Positions 51,056 through 59,916 are shown, counted from the first letter of the stretch. The stretch is DNA of 64,000 nucleotides from Streptomyces tailanensis (GCF_008386495.1 NZ_VTHJ01000020.1:71760-135759), one strand, 5' to 3'. Notes: generated by a model not told the origin, from the sequence alone. Numbers and translations are program-made.

Positions 51056-52408
51056 ATGCGCACCATCGACAGCTCACCGCCGGCCTCTCGGCTGCCCCTC
51101 CCCGACAGTCTCGCCGCGGTCGCGATCCGGCCGGGCGACAGCGATTACGACAACGTGCGGCACACCTACACCCGCACCGGGGCACCGGCCGCCGTGATAC
51201 GCGTCCGCGATCACGAGGACATCGCAGCCGCCCTGGCCCACGCCAGCACCGCACGGCTTCCCCTGACCGTGCGCAGCGGCGGCCACGGCATCAGCGGCCG
51301 CTCCACCAACGACGGCGGCATCGTCGTCGACCTCTCCGAACTGAGCGCCGTGCAGGTGCTCGACGCCCGATCCGGGCTGGTACGTGTGGAAGCGGGAGCA
51401 CGCTGGGGAGACGTCGCCGCCCAGCTCGCGCCCCACGGTCTGGCCCTGTCCTCCGGAGACACCGGGGATGTCGGGGTCGGCGGGCTGGCCACCACCGGCG
51501 GTATCGGCCTCATGTCCCGCCTGCACGGCCTGACCATCGACCATATGCGCACCGCCGAACTCGTTCTGGCGGACGGCTCCCTCGTGCGAACCGACGCCGA
51601 ACACGACCCGGACCTGTTCTGGGCGGTGCGCGGCGCGGGAGCCAACTTCGGGGTCGCGACGGCGTTCGAGTTCCAGGCCGAGCCGGTGGGCGACGTGATC
51701 GCCGCGGTCACCACGTTCGACGCCGGGGACACAGCGGCGTTCCTGACCCGGTGGGGGGCCGCCGTGGAGGCGGCGCCCCGAACGGTCACCAGCTTCCTGA
51801 CGCTCATGGCGGGCCCCGGTGGAAAGCCCATTGCCCAGGCGATGACCGTGCACGCGGGGGCGGGCACCGAGGGGGCGCGGGAGGCGCTCGCACCCGTGCT
51901 GTCCGCCGGACCCGTGCTGCGGAACCAGGCCTTCGTCACTCCGTACCACCAGCTGCTGCCGGCCACGCACGCGGCGCAGTACGCGCAGCAGCCGCTCACG
52001 GTGTCGCGGTCCGGGCTGCTGGAGCACCTCACCGACCCCGCCGCCGCGGCCATCACATCGGTACTGATGGCCGGAGGGGCGCCCATGGTGCAGCTGCGGT
52101 CCGTCGGCGGAGCGGTCAACGACACGCCCTCGACAGCGACGGCCTACGCGCACCGCACGCAGAACTTCTCGCTGATGGCCGCCACCGTGCCGGCGGGGCG
52201 CAGGAACCTGGACCGGCAGTGGGAAAGGCTTCACCCGCACCTGAACGGGCTCTACCTGAGCTTCGAAACGGGCACCGGACGACAGCAGTTGCAGGACGCC
52301 TTCCCCGGGGCGGTGCTGGACCGGCTCGTGCTCCTCAAGTCGCGCTACGACACCGACCACGTCTTCGACAACAACTTCGCCCTGCCGTCGGCGGACCTTC
52401 CCGGTTGA
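51056..52408 (+). CDS. FAD-binding (BBE-like) oxidoreductase
   Basis: A 450-residue PCMH-fold flavoprotein of the berberine-bridge-enzyme type. The FAD-attachment histidine is H77 in RSGGHGISGRS. The site that holds the second covalent link in bicovalent members (GxCxxVG) reads GDTGDVGVGGLATTGGIG, with Thr in place of Cys, so attachment is probably single. The C-terminus YDTDHVFDNNFAL matches the BBE tail. It oxidises a small alcohol, sugar or alkaloid-like substrate with O2. GCGGAGG lies upstream of the ATG. Confidence 0.88.
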   Translation: MRTIDSSPPASRLPLPDSLAAVAIRPGDSDYDNVRHTYTRTGAPAAVIRVRDHEDIAAALAHASTARLPLTVRSGGHGISGRSTNDGGIVVDLSELSAVQVLDARSGLVRVEAGARWGDVAAQLAPHGLALSSGDTGDVGVGGLATTGGIGLMSRLHGLTIDHMRTAELVLADGSLVRTDAEHDPDLFWAVRGAGANFGVATAFEFQAEPVGDVIAAVTTFDAGDTAAFLTRWGAAVEAAPRTVTSFLTLMAGPGGKPIAQAMTVHAGAGTEGAREALAPVLSAGPVLRNQAFVTPYHQLLPATHAAQYAQQPLTVSRSGLLEHLTDPAAAAITSVLMAGGAPMVQLRSVGGAVNDTPSTATAYAHRTQNFSLMAATVPAGRRNLDRQWERLHPHLNGLYLSFETGTGRQQLQDAFPGAVLDRLVLLKSRYDTDHVFDNNFALPSADLPG

Positions 52409-52505
52409 CCCGGCCCACGGCAGCCCCGGGAGCGACGCGTCGACACCGACCGCGCCCTGGTCAACGCACCCACCACCCGTACTCCGGCGGAGAGGCCCGA
52501 CAACC

Positions 52506-53600
52506 ATGCCCAGCACACACCTCACCGAGTTCCAGTCCATCCCCACCTCGGGCGCCCGTGGCGTGGAGCCCTTCGACCTGGACGGCCTGCGTCTGCTCGC
52601 CATTCCCCAGCTCGCCTACGACGTGCCAGACACCCCGGTGGACATGAACGGGGGAGACAGCGACACCGACCTGCTGCTGCTCAAGCGAGGCGACCAGGGG
52701 TACGAGCCGTTCCAACGCGTGTCGTTGCCGGGCGGCGAGGACGCGGAGTTCTTCCGCATCGGCGACCGCTCCTTCCTCGCCGTGGCAAGCATCCGTACCG
52801 GTAAAGGCCCTTATCAGTTCGCCGCCACCTCACGTGTCCTCGAATGGGGCGGCAGCTCCTTCGTCGAGTTCCAGTCCTTCGACAGCTTCGCCGCCAAGCA
52901 GTGGAAGCACTTCACGATCGAGGACCGTCACTTCCTGGCCTTGGCCCAGGGGGTGGTCATCCCCGGGCAGGAGGACGACAACCTGCCCTCCCCGATATTC
53001 GTCTGGGACGGTGAACGTTTCGTCCACTTCCAGGACATCGACTCCCAGTGGGCCTACAACTGGCATGCCTTCGCAGTCGACGGCCAGCACTTCCTGGCAC
53101 ACGCGGAGCACGTCGGTCCGTCGGTGCTCTACCGCTTCGACGGAGAGAAGTTCCAGCCCCACCAGGAGCTGGCCGACCGGCACGGCCGCGCGTTCGTGCA
53201 CTTCGCCATCGACGGCGACTTCTTCCTGCTGGTGGCCCGGCTGCAGAGCGAGTCGCAGCTGCTGCGCTGGGACGGCTCCCGCTTCGTCGTCCATCAGACG
53301 CTGCACGGGCTGGGAGCACGCGAGTTCGCCATCGTGCCGGCCCCGGACGGGACCTTGTACGTCGTGCGCGTGAACTTCGTCCTGGGCACTCCGGCCGACC
53401 CGACCACCGACCTCGACTCCGAGATCTACCAGTGGCGCGACGGGCAGCTGGTGCGCACGGAGACCTTCCCCACCACGGGCGCCACCGACGTCGCCGTCAT
53501 CCACGACGACGAGGAAGGACTGCTGATCGCGGTCTCCCACAGTCTCACCGCCGACGTGCGCTTCGCCGCCCGCACCGTCCTCTACCGCTTCACACCCTGA
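52506..53600 (+). CDS. EPTP/EAR seven-bladed beta-propeller protein
   Basis: A 364-residue protein built of seven repeats of the EPTP/EAR type, known mainly from animal LGI and VLGR1 proteins. Each repeat reads FxxFQxxxxxxAxxxxxFxIDGxxFLAVA, then a strand such as ILxWDG. Examples are FVEFQSFDSFAAKQWKHF, FVHFQDIDSQWAYNWHAF and EKFQPHQELADRHGRAFVHF. Seven copies would close a propeller. There is no signal peptide or membrane helix, so it is probably cytosolic. It has no catalytic motif and may be a scaffold or binding partner for the neighbouring enzymes. Confidence 0.85.
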   Translation: MPSTHLTEFQSIPTSGARGVEPFDLDGLRLLAIPQLAYDVPDTPVDMNGGDSDTDLLLLKRGDQGYEPFQRVSLPGGEDAEFFRIGDRSFLAVASIRTGKGPYQFAATSRVLEWGGSSFVEFQSFDSFAAKQWKHFTIEDRHFLALAQGVVIPGQEDDNLPSPIFVWDGERFVHFQDIDSQWAYNWHAFAVDGQHFLAHAEHVGPSVLYRFDGEKFQPHQELADRHGRAFVHFAIDGDFFLLVARLQSESQLLRWDGSRFVVHQTLHGLGAREFAIVPAPDGTLYVVRVNFVLGTPADPTTDLDSEIYQWRDGQLVRTETFPTTGATDVAVIHDDEEGLLIAVSHSLTADVRFAARTVLYRFTP

Positions 53601-53644
53601 ACCCCGCCCCTCCGCTCCGCACCGCTCCACGACAAGGAACCGCC

Positions 53645-54817
53645 ATGGCCGCCAACGAAAGCCCCGAACTCGTCGACCTGTTCACCACCTACACGGCTGG
53701 GCCCACCAGCATCGGCTCCCACCTGACCCGTACCGCCGCCGCCGACACGGCCGACGCACCCCTGATCGTCGCCACCGGTACCGACTTCGCGCTCTACCCC
53801 GGCGGTGGCAAGCCCCCCACGGTCGAGGGCTTCCGCTTCTCCACCAAGGGCTTCAAGGAACTCGCCGGCGTCTCCCACCTCGGCCCCGCCGTCGCCACTC
53901 TCGTACAGCTACGGGAGAAGTACGCGGATCCCGGCTGGCGCAGCGAGACAGAGCGGCTGCTGACCGAGGTGCGGCGCAGCCGCGAGGCCAACAGTGCCGA
54001 ACTGTGGCGCGACACCATCGCCGTCGAGACCTACCGCGGCCGCGAGCAGGCCATCGCCGACATGGCCGACTACACCTTCGCCGTCACCGACCGCTTCCTC
54101 AGCGCGGCCCTGGAGGACGAAACCCGCCTCAACGCCACCGCGCTGCGCACCGACTACCTGGAAAAGGGCACGGCCGAGGGGCACGGAACCGTCAACCACA
54201 TGATGATCGCCACGTTCTTCCTCACCGGACTGGACATCTCCCGCCGCATCATCCACTGGTTCCGCGAGCAGCAGATCGACTGGAACCGGGCCATGGTGGT
54301 CATCGCCGGCAAGCAGGGTCGCCCCACCGCCGGTGTCACCTGGAACACCTCCAGCGTCGCCACCATGCTCCTGGGCGCGTCCGGCTACCAGCTCCCCCTC
54401 GAACGCCTCTACATGGCGCCCCACGCCCCCACCTTCACCACCCCGCTGGACGGAGACCTGTCGAAGGTGGCAGCCCTGGAGCAGCCCCTGCGCCAGATCT
54501 GGTCCAACACCCGCGCCACCGTCGAACTGGGCGACCTGATGTTCCCCGGACTGCCCCGCTACGCCCCCGGCCGCCTCGCCGTCCCCGACATCTCCGACCC
54601 GTCCGTCACCGAGATCAGCGAGATGCCCGTCATCCACAGCCCCGACGACTGGCGCGCCATGACCACCCGCCTGCGGATGGTCATGGAGGACCCGCGTCAG
54701 CTGCTGTCCGGCTCCGTCACGGACTACGCCGTCAGCCAGCTCGTCGCCGCCGACAACAACCCGGCCAAGGTGACCGTGCCCGGCCTGGACAACGTCACCT
54801 ACCCGACCGGACTGTGA
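53645..54817 (+). CDS. Unrecognised 390-residue protein
   Basis: A well-formed gene with a family I cannot name with confidence; it could be a Pfam domain of unknown function. It begins ELVDLFTTYTAGPTSIGSHL, then LIVATGTDFALYPGGGKPPTVEGFRFSTKGFKELAGVSHLGPA. It continues with a long helical middle and conserved-looking segments EGHGTVNHMMIATFFLTGLDIS and VVIAGKQGRPTAGVTWNTSS. There is no signal peptide or long hydrophobic helix. AAGGAA precedes the ATG, and 44 bp separate it from the propeller gene. Confidence 0.75.
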   Translation: MAANESPELVDLFTTYTAGPTSIGSHLTRTAAADTADAPLIVATGTDFALYPGGGKPPTVEGFRFSTKGFKELAGVSHLGPAVATLVQLREKYADPGWRSETERLLTEVRRSREANSAELWRDTIAVETYRGREQAIADMADYTFAVTDRFLSAALEDETRLNATALRTDYLEKGTAEGHGTVNHMMIATFFLTGLDISRRIIHWFREQQIDWNRAMVVIAGKQGRPTAGVTWNTSSVATMLLGASGYQLPLERLYMAPHAPTFTTPLDGDLSKVAALEQPLRQIWSNTRATVELGDLMFPGLPRYAPGRLAVPDISDPSVTEISEMPVIHSPDDWRAMTTRLRMVMEDPRQLLSGSVTDYAVSQLVAADNNPAKVTVPGLDNVTYPTGL

Positions 54818-54878
54818 CCACCCGCAGCGGGAGGTGCCACACCCGGCACCTCCCGCCCGACGCCAGGAGCACGCCACC

Positions 54879-55739
54879 ATGCCTCCGCTCAGCTTCGACC
54901 AGGCCCGCCTCCTCGACGTAGAGGGAGGCAGGATCGCCTTCTACGAGACCGGTGCGGGCAGCCGGCCCATCGTCTGGGTGCACGGCCTCCCCCTGGACTC
55001 CCGCTCCTGGGCCGCCCAGCAGGAGTTCTTCGACCCCCACGCCCGCAACGTCTTCCTCGACCTGCGCGGCTACGGAGCCTCCGACAAGCTGCCCCCAGAC
55101 GTGGACAGCGTCACCGCCCTGTACACCGCCGACCTCGCGGCCCTCATCACTCACCTCCGCCTGGACCGACCCACCGTGGTCGGCTTCGCCTCGGCAGGGC
55201 ACGTCGCACTACGGTTCGCCGCTCAGCACCCGGAGCTGCTGGGCAAGCTCGCCGTCCTCAACGGCTCCCCCAAGTTCCGCCGCAGCGACGACTGGCCACA
55301 CGGTTTCGACGACGCCGCCATCGCCCACTTCACCGATGCCGCCCGCGACCATGGAATCAAGGGAATCACCGACGCGGTCCTCGACCCAGGCCTGGTCTTC
55401 GCCGACGTCGACACCGCCCGCGCCACGGAGCTCGGCTCCTGGTTCCGCCAGATGAGCTACAACGCAGGCGTGGAGACACTGCTCGGCTTCTTCGACAACA
55501 TCTCACGAGACGACGACCGCCACCTGCTGACCGCCATCACCGTTCCCACACTGCTGATGAGCAGCACCAGAGGCCAGGAAGTCCCCTCCGGAGTCTCCCT
55601 ACACCTGCGCCAGACCATCCCGCACGCCCGTCTGGCAGAACTCCCCGGCGCCGACCACTTTGCCTTCGCCACCCGTCCCGACCTCGTCAACGCCCTGCTG
55701 CACTCCTTCATCAACGACCGGCCCGCCTCCGGTCACTGA
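54879..55739 (+). CDS. Alpha/beta hydrolase
   Basis: A 286-residue alpha/beta hydrolase, last gene of the operon. The oxyanion loop is WVHGLPLDSRSWAAQ, then LDLRGYGASDKLP. The nucleophile is S105 in VGFASAGHVALRF and the histidine is in PGADHFAFATRPDLV. Its Ser nucleophile separates it from the Asp-type enzyme at 36257. GCCAGGAG lies upstream. It would cleave an ester, lactone or thioester produced by the upstream enzymes. Confidence 0.88.
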   Translation: MPPLSFDQARLLDVEGGRIAFYETGAGSRPIVWVHGLPLDSRSWAAQQEFFDPHARNVFLDLRGYGASDKLPPDVDSVTALYTADLAALITHLRLDRPTVVGFASAGHVALRFAAQHPELLGKLAVLNGSPKFRRSDDWPHGFDDAAIAHFTDAARDHGIKGITDAVLDPGLVFADVDTARATELGSWFRQMSYNAGVETLLGFFDNISRDDDRHLLTAITVPTLLMSSTRGQEVPSGVSLHLRQTIPHARLAELPGADHFAFATRPDLVNALLHSFINDRPASGH

Positions 55740-55779
55740 TCCGGCCGCCGCACATGGTCAGGTACGGCCTGGAGGGCTG

Positions 55780-56015
55780 GGCAGGAAACCGCTGCCCGCC
55801 TTGTGTACCAGTGAGCTCGACCCCGTCGAGAGCGCGTGGTCGCACCTGAAGAGGTCGCTGGCCAACCTCACCAAACACACACTTTCGACCAGCTCACCAC
55901 GTTGGTGAAGACGCGGCTGAAACGGATCCAGCCCCCTCGCCTCATCCAGGGTCTCATCGCCAAGACCGGGCTCGATGTGCTGCAGACCAGCCATACGGGA
56001 AAATGGGAGCGATAG
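55780..56015 (+). pseudogene. IS630-like transposase C-terminal relic
   Basis: A fragment reading ELDPVESAWSHLKRSLANLTKHT in one frame and, after a frameshift near 55880, FDQLTTLVKTRLKRIQPPRL, then IQGLIAKTGLDVLQT in another. This matches the last third of DDE-type IS630 transposases (the xLNPxExxW motif). The catalytic N-terminal half is missing. Confidence 0.75.
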
Positions 56016-56463
56016 CGTGGGAAACGACCTCCATGGGCCTCGGCATAGGCCCTTACCAGCGCGTTTCGTCGGTGCCCCGGTAGTCCGGCCGCAGTTGCTC
56101 CACGAGGTCGCGCAGCTCGCGCCGGGGCCTGGAAACTTGGTCGGCCTCGCGCAGATACAGCGGGTCGTCGCTGGCGGGATCGCCGTGGCAACGGACCACG
56201 GCGGCCACGGGGTGGACGAGTTCGCTCCCCCACGCTTCGCGGCGGGCGCCGCGCTTCCCGTCGGCGACGGCCCGGCGGCGGGCCTGCGATCCCGGCCGCT
56301 CACCCGGACGGAGCACGCGCAGCCGACGCCCGCACAGCGCGTCACAAGCGCGTGATCAGGGAAGAAGCCTTCCAGGCGGCGCATTGCGACTCTCATCAGA
56401 AAACCATCCGAACGGGTGGCCAGTCAGCGGGCTCGCAAGCCTCAGATCACAGGCGCTGACGCC
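56016..56463. other. Spacer, doubtful minus-strand frame
   Basis: A 448-bp stretch between the IS relic and a truncated gene. A minus-strand frame ending near 56053 reads LYLREADQVSRPRRELRDLVEQLRPDYRG. It is regular enough to hint at a decayed hypothetical gene, but I cannot assign it. No RNA or repeat was seen. Confidence 0.3.
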
Positions 56464-56985
56464 CTACGGCACGTTTCTGGCGTATTCCGGTTGGCCTCCC
56501 AGAGGGTCCGACTGCGGGTCGAAGGAGCGGCCGGAGGGCAGACTCAGGTCCGAGCGCAGCACCAGGGTCCGGTTCGGCTCCAAACGGGCCACAGTGAACC
56601 AGGACTGGCCGTTCCGCGTCGTCTTCAGGCGTTGTCCCTCTTCCGGGTTCTGCCACTCGGGGACGATGCGGTCCTCGCTGGGTTCTCCGTAGCGGTCCAG
56701 GCGGTCCCAGCTGTACCAGCCTGTGCGGTCGTATCCCATCTGCACCAGCCAGGGCCAGACCTTCTCGGGTGGCGCGGGAAGGGTGGTGGCCATGGTCGAG
56801 GTGCCGTCGGCGCCGGGGAAGAGCTCGTCGCCGGGGTAGGCGCGGGTGACCTCGCCCGGAGTCGCGCCCCAGGTCAGCAGTCTCGGCCGCAGTCGCAGCG
56901 CGTAGAGCGCCAGTGCAGCCGTGGCCGCCATTAGGGAAAGCGGGCTGGCTCCGGATCGGTGTCGGCATGGTTGCTGCTCGGGCAT
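56464..56985 (-). CDS. SRPBCC-like membrane-anchored protein, C-terminally truncated
   Basis: A 173-residue protein with an N-terminal hydrophobic helix (SLMAATAALALYALRLRP) and the start of a SRPBCC-like domain: MATTLPAPPEKVWPWLVQMGYDRTGWYSWDRLDRYGEPSEDRIVPEWQ. Family members are usually 50-70 residues longer and end with a further strand-helix region; here the frame stops after EYARNVP. It therefore looks truncated at the junction with the IS-rich segment. GGGGAGGA precedes the ATG at 56985. It may be a pseudogene. Confidence 0.65.
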   Translation of the reverse strand: MPEQQPCRHRSGASPLSLMAATAALALYALRLRPRLLTWGATPGEVTRAYPGDELFPGADGTSTMATTLPAPPEKVWPWLVQMGYDRTGWYSWDRLDRYGEPSEDRIVPEWQNPEEGQRLKTTRNGQSWFTVARLEPNRTLVLRSDLSLPSGRSFDPQSDPLGGQPEYARNVP

Positions 56986-57109
56986 GGTGTCCTCCCCGGG
57001 TCGCCGAGGGGCAGCACGGCCGCTGCGGGCCTGCATGCCATGCGGGGAAAGACGGTGCGCGGGGATGCACGGCCCCACGCGCACCGGTGGTCGTACGGGA
57101 TGCGCGGGA

Positions 57110-57541
57110 CTACTCGGCGCGGCGGACCTCGATCCGGGTGACCGGGGCCTTCTCCGCGCCGGCGATCGGCACGGTGACGGCGAGGATCCTGTCCTTGTAC
57201 TCGGCCTTCACCTGATCCTCCTGCGCACCCTGCGGCAGGCGGACCGAGCGGGCGAAGGTGCCGTAGCGGAACTCGCTGTGGTGCCGCCCCTTGGTCTCCT
57301 CGCTGCGCTCGGCTCGCAGGCTGAGCACGCCGTGGGTGATGTCGAGCTGGATGTCCTTGTCCTCATCGAGGCCGGGCAGCTCCGCGCGCAGGCAGTACCC
57401 CTCGTCGGTGACCTGCTCCTCGATACGGATACCGTGCGCGCCAGCCACACCCCGCCAGGCGGGGAACCCGCCCAGACCAGTCTCGAACCAGTCGAACAGA
57501 TCAGGCAGCGTCGGCGGGCGCCATTCGAGTATGCCGGGCAT
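57110..57541 (-). CDS. Small heat shock protein (Hsp20/alpha-crystallin)
   Basis: A 143-residue Hsp20. The alpha-crystallin domain spans about residues 38-140: IEEQVTDEGYCLRAELPGLDEDKDIQLDITHGVLSLRAERSEE and FRYGTFARSVRLPQGAQEDQVKAEYKDRILAVTVPI. It lacks the canonical C-terminal IxI/V clearly but ends VTRIEVRRAE. ATP-independent holdase that prevents aggregation of unfolded proteins. AAGGGAG precedes the ATG. It appears to be transcribed alone. Confidence 0.93.
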   Translation of the reverse strand: MPGILEWRPPTLPDLFDWFETGLGGFPAWRGVAGAHGIRIEEQVTDEGYCLRAELPGLDEDKDIQLDITHGVLSLRAERSEETKGRHHSEFRYGTFARSVRLPQGAQEDQVKAEYKDRILAVTVPIAGAEKAPVTRIEVRRAE

Positions 57542-57829
57542 GGCAACTCCCTTTCCGCTCACACCGCTCAACCCCTGCTCCGACATTCGGACGACAGGCC
57601 ACGGTGTGGAGCCTTTCGCTTCACTTCTGCATATCGGGTGCGTGGCGGCCTGTGCGAGGGCCGGTCGGCCCTTTGCCAGGTCCCGTCGGCCCTGGCTGTC
57701 AGGTCGCGCACGCCGCCGGGGGAGATCAGGTGACGGGGAGACCTCCGCCCTCCCAAGCCAGCCGTTCAGAAGGCCTGCCGCCCTCAGGGACCGACCCGCG
57801 GCGGGCCCGGACGGCACGCGCTGCGGAGC

Positions 57830-58297
57830 TCAGCCCAGCGTGATCCATCCGTCCGGGATCCAGCCCTCCACGTAGCCCTGCAGGAAGGCGTCGAGGTCCG
57901 CGATCGCCAGGTGCGCGACCTGGGCGGCGGCCTCGCCGTACGGAACCCACACCAGTTGCACGCCGTCCCACGGCGGATGCAGATCGCCGGGCGCGGGAAC
58001 ATGCGCGGTGAACAGGCGGCGCTCCGCACGCAGTTGACGCCGTGCGTCCGGCGCAACAGCGGGAATCCGGCCGGTGACCTTGCCGAAACGGAGCGCACCG
58101 GCAGGGGCCATCGCCCGGGCGAGGCGAGCCGCGGTCTGCCGATGCGGCTCGCTCGTCCGGCGCCGGATGGCGGGCAAGGTCGACGGCCGGCCGTCGCCCA
58201 GCGTCTCGGGGCGGGTCAGCGCAATGCGGTGGGCGGGGTCGAAGCAGGCCAGCAGGACGTCGCAGTCACCGCACCCGTGCGGTGCATACATGCACAT
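57830..58297 (-). CDS. Hypothetical protein downstream of the XRE gene
   Basis: A 155-residue protein beginning MCMYAPHGCGDCDVLLACFDPAH and ending AFLQGYVEGWIPDGWITLG. It has a run of acidic and basic segments (LRFGKVTGRIPAVAPDARRQLRAERRLFTAHV) loosely reminiscent of NUDIX-type proteins, but no NUDIX box is visible. The start codon lies next to a GTGCAT-AC-ATGCAC dyad. It is likely co-regulated with the XRE gene upstream. Function unknown. Confidence 0.6.
   Translation of the reverse strand: MCMYAPHGCGDCDVLLACFDPAHRIALTRPETLGDGRPSTLPAIRRRTSEPHRQTAARLARAMAPAGALRFGKVTGRIPAVAPDARRQLRAERRLFTAHVPAPGDLHPPWDGVQLVWVPYGEAAAQVAHLAIADLDAFLQGYVEGWIPDGWITLG
58282..58295. promoter_or_regulatory. Putative XRE operator, copy 1
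   Basis: GTGCAT-AC-ATGCAC overlaps the start of the downstream gene. The related site at 58785-58800 lies upstream of the XRE gene. Two copies of one dyad beside one regulator suggest a shared control circuit. Confidence 0.5.
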
Positions 58298-58386
58298 GCC
58301 GCGAGCGTAGGGGCGACTCCAGGTGCCGCGCGCGCCCAGGCGGGCAAGCGAGGGACGGGCCACCCTTTCAGGCGGCACAGTCGCTG

Positions 58387-58710
58387 TCAGTCTGCGGAGA
58401 AGGAGTGGGGCAGCGCGGCAAGGCCGGGCCAGATCTGGAAACCAAGGGCGGCCTCCAGGCGGGCGAGGGTACCGAGGTCGGGCAGCACCCTTCCGTTGAC
58501 GACCCGACTGATGGTGGAGTGGGTGATTCCCGTGGCCTCGGCCAGCATCCTCAGGCTCTGCCCGGTGGAGGCGAGGGCGCGTTCGATGTTGCGGGCGAGG
58601 GCCTGGCCGTAGTGGGCGCTGACGGGAGCGTCGGGGGCGAGAGCGGCGTGCGGCCAGATACCTGAAGCGACGTAGTCGCGCGGCACCTTGTCGTTACTGC
58701 TCCGGGGCAT
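58387..58710 (-). CDS. XRE-family HTH regulator
   Basis: A 107-residue protein with a C-terminal Cro/C1-type HTH: GQALARNIERALASTGQSLRMLAEATGITHSTISRVVNGRVLPDLGTLARLEAALGFQIW. The N-terminal 40 residues are not recognised. ATG 58710 is used. Its likely operators are the GTGCATACAT-type dyads at 58282 and 58785. It probably controls itself and the downstream hypothetical gene. Confidence 0.85.
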   Translation of the reverse strand: MPRSSNDKVPRDYVASGIWPHAALAPDAPVSAHYGQALARNIERALASTGQSLRMLAEATGITHSTISRVVNGRVLPDLGTLARLEAALGFQIWPGLAALPHSFSAD

Positions 58711-59225
58711 GCCTGGATCATCCCACGCGCCCGTATGCCGCCGGTCCTCGCTGCCGGACGCCGGGGCGCCCACTCTCATCGATCGGTGCATACATACACC
58801 AAATACACCATTCGCGGCAGGATGGCACTCACCCGCACCGACGCATCACCTCCGTCGCACCTTTGAGCGGCCGCCGGGCGCCGCCAAGCCCTCGCGTCGG
58901 GCCGCGGATGAGGGGGATGGCCCCGGCCCCTTTCTGTCTTGCGGGGTCATTTCACTCCTGTGCGCCCCCTCCCGTTCTGCACGCAGGTCACTGACGCTGG
59001 GTAACTGAGGTCTCGGAAAGAAAGCGCAGGCCAGGAGTGTGGGATGTGCGGGGTATCACTGAATGTCGATGACTGAGTTCCTCCTTTCGGATTCCGTTCG
59101 AATTTATCCCCCTCTTTTCTCTGTGGCTGTGGCGGGGGTATTTCAGGAGAAGCCCTACCGGCTGAGGTGTTGCTGGATACGCTCATTGCGGATTCCGGAT
59201 CCGGGAATTGAGGGGAGGTTCTTTC
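58711..59225. other. Spacer with an XRE-type dyad
   Basis: A 515-bp gene-free region. It contains the dyad at 58785-58800 and the GGGGAGG ribosome binding site for the following gene. A moderately AT-rich patch around 59070-59120 may hold the promoter. Nothing else was recognised. Confidence 0.5.
58785..58800. promoter_or_regulatory. Putative XRE operator, copy 2
   Basis: GGTGCATACATACACC, a near-perfect dyad 75 bp upstream of the XRE start and similar to the site at 58282-58295. Confidence 0.5.
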
Positions 59226-59726
59226 GTGCAGTCACGTGGAGCGCGGGCCGTCCTGACCGAACTGAGGTCACTGGCGTCCGATGACCAGGAGCGGCTTGCT
59301 GCGGCGAAGGACCGCCTCGCCCGGGCCCAGGAGGAGATGGCGGCGGCGCAGAGCGGGTTCGACTCCGCGAGAACGCGGGCGGAGGTGTCCCAGCGGGTGA
59401 CACACGGCGCCGAGGAACTGCTGCCCGACGCCGCGCAGATGCCCGATGACGTGCCGGAACCACCCTCCGCCCCGGATGCTGAGCAAGCCCCGGACTCGGG
59501 CCGGGCGCGGCCGACGCTCGCCCAGGAGATCCTCGCCTTCGTACGCGGGCAGGAGCGCGGCGTGCAGAGGTGGGAGATCGCGGCGCACCTGAGCGCCGTA
59601 CGCCCGGACATCAAGCTCAGCGGGCTGGGCCCGGAGCTGACCGAACTGGTACGGACGGGAGCACTGGCCAGGGTCGTACGCGGTGTGTACGGAATCCCGC
59701 CGGGCGCCGAGGGCGGTGATACGTAG
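59226..59726 (+). CDS. Hypothetical coiled-coil and winged-helix-like protein
   Basis: A 166-residue protein starting with GTG (GGGGAGG upstream). Residues about 1-55 form a likely coiled coil (LRSLASDDQERLAAAKDRLARAQEEMAAAQSGFDSAR). A flexible acidic/proline linker follows. The C-terminal part (about 100-160: EIAAHLSAVRPDIKLSGLGP, ELTELVRTGALARVVRGVYG) resembles a winged helix. It could be a DNA-binding accessory protein. No family could be named. Confidence 0.65.
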   Translation: MQSRGARAVLTELRSLASDDQERLAAAKDRLARAQEEMAAAQSGFDSARTRAEVSQRVTHGAEELLPDAAQMPDDVPEPPSAPDAEQAPDSGRARPTLAQEILAFVRGQERGVQRWEIAAHLSAVRPDIKLSGLGPELTELVRTGALARVVRGVYGIPPGAEGGDT

Positions 59727-59916
59727 CGGACGCCATATCCAACACAGCACGTTAGAGGTACACGCGCAAGTGCCGCCGAGGCCTAGTTCGGCGGCACTGG
59801 GACGCGCAGTTTTCTGGGCTCACGCACGCATCGCCGTCATTCTATGCGCCATTCGGCGTGCGCGCGAGAGCCCGGAGAAAATTCGGCCCGCTCTTGGGCC
59901 GGGAAATGGGCTCACC

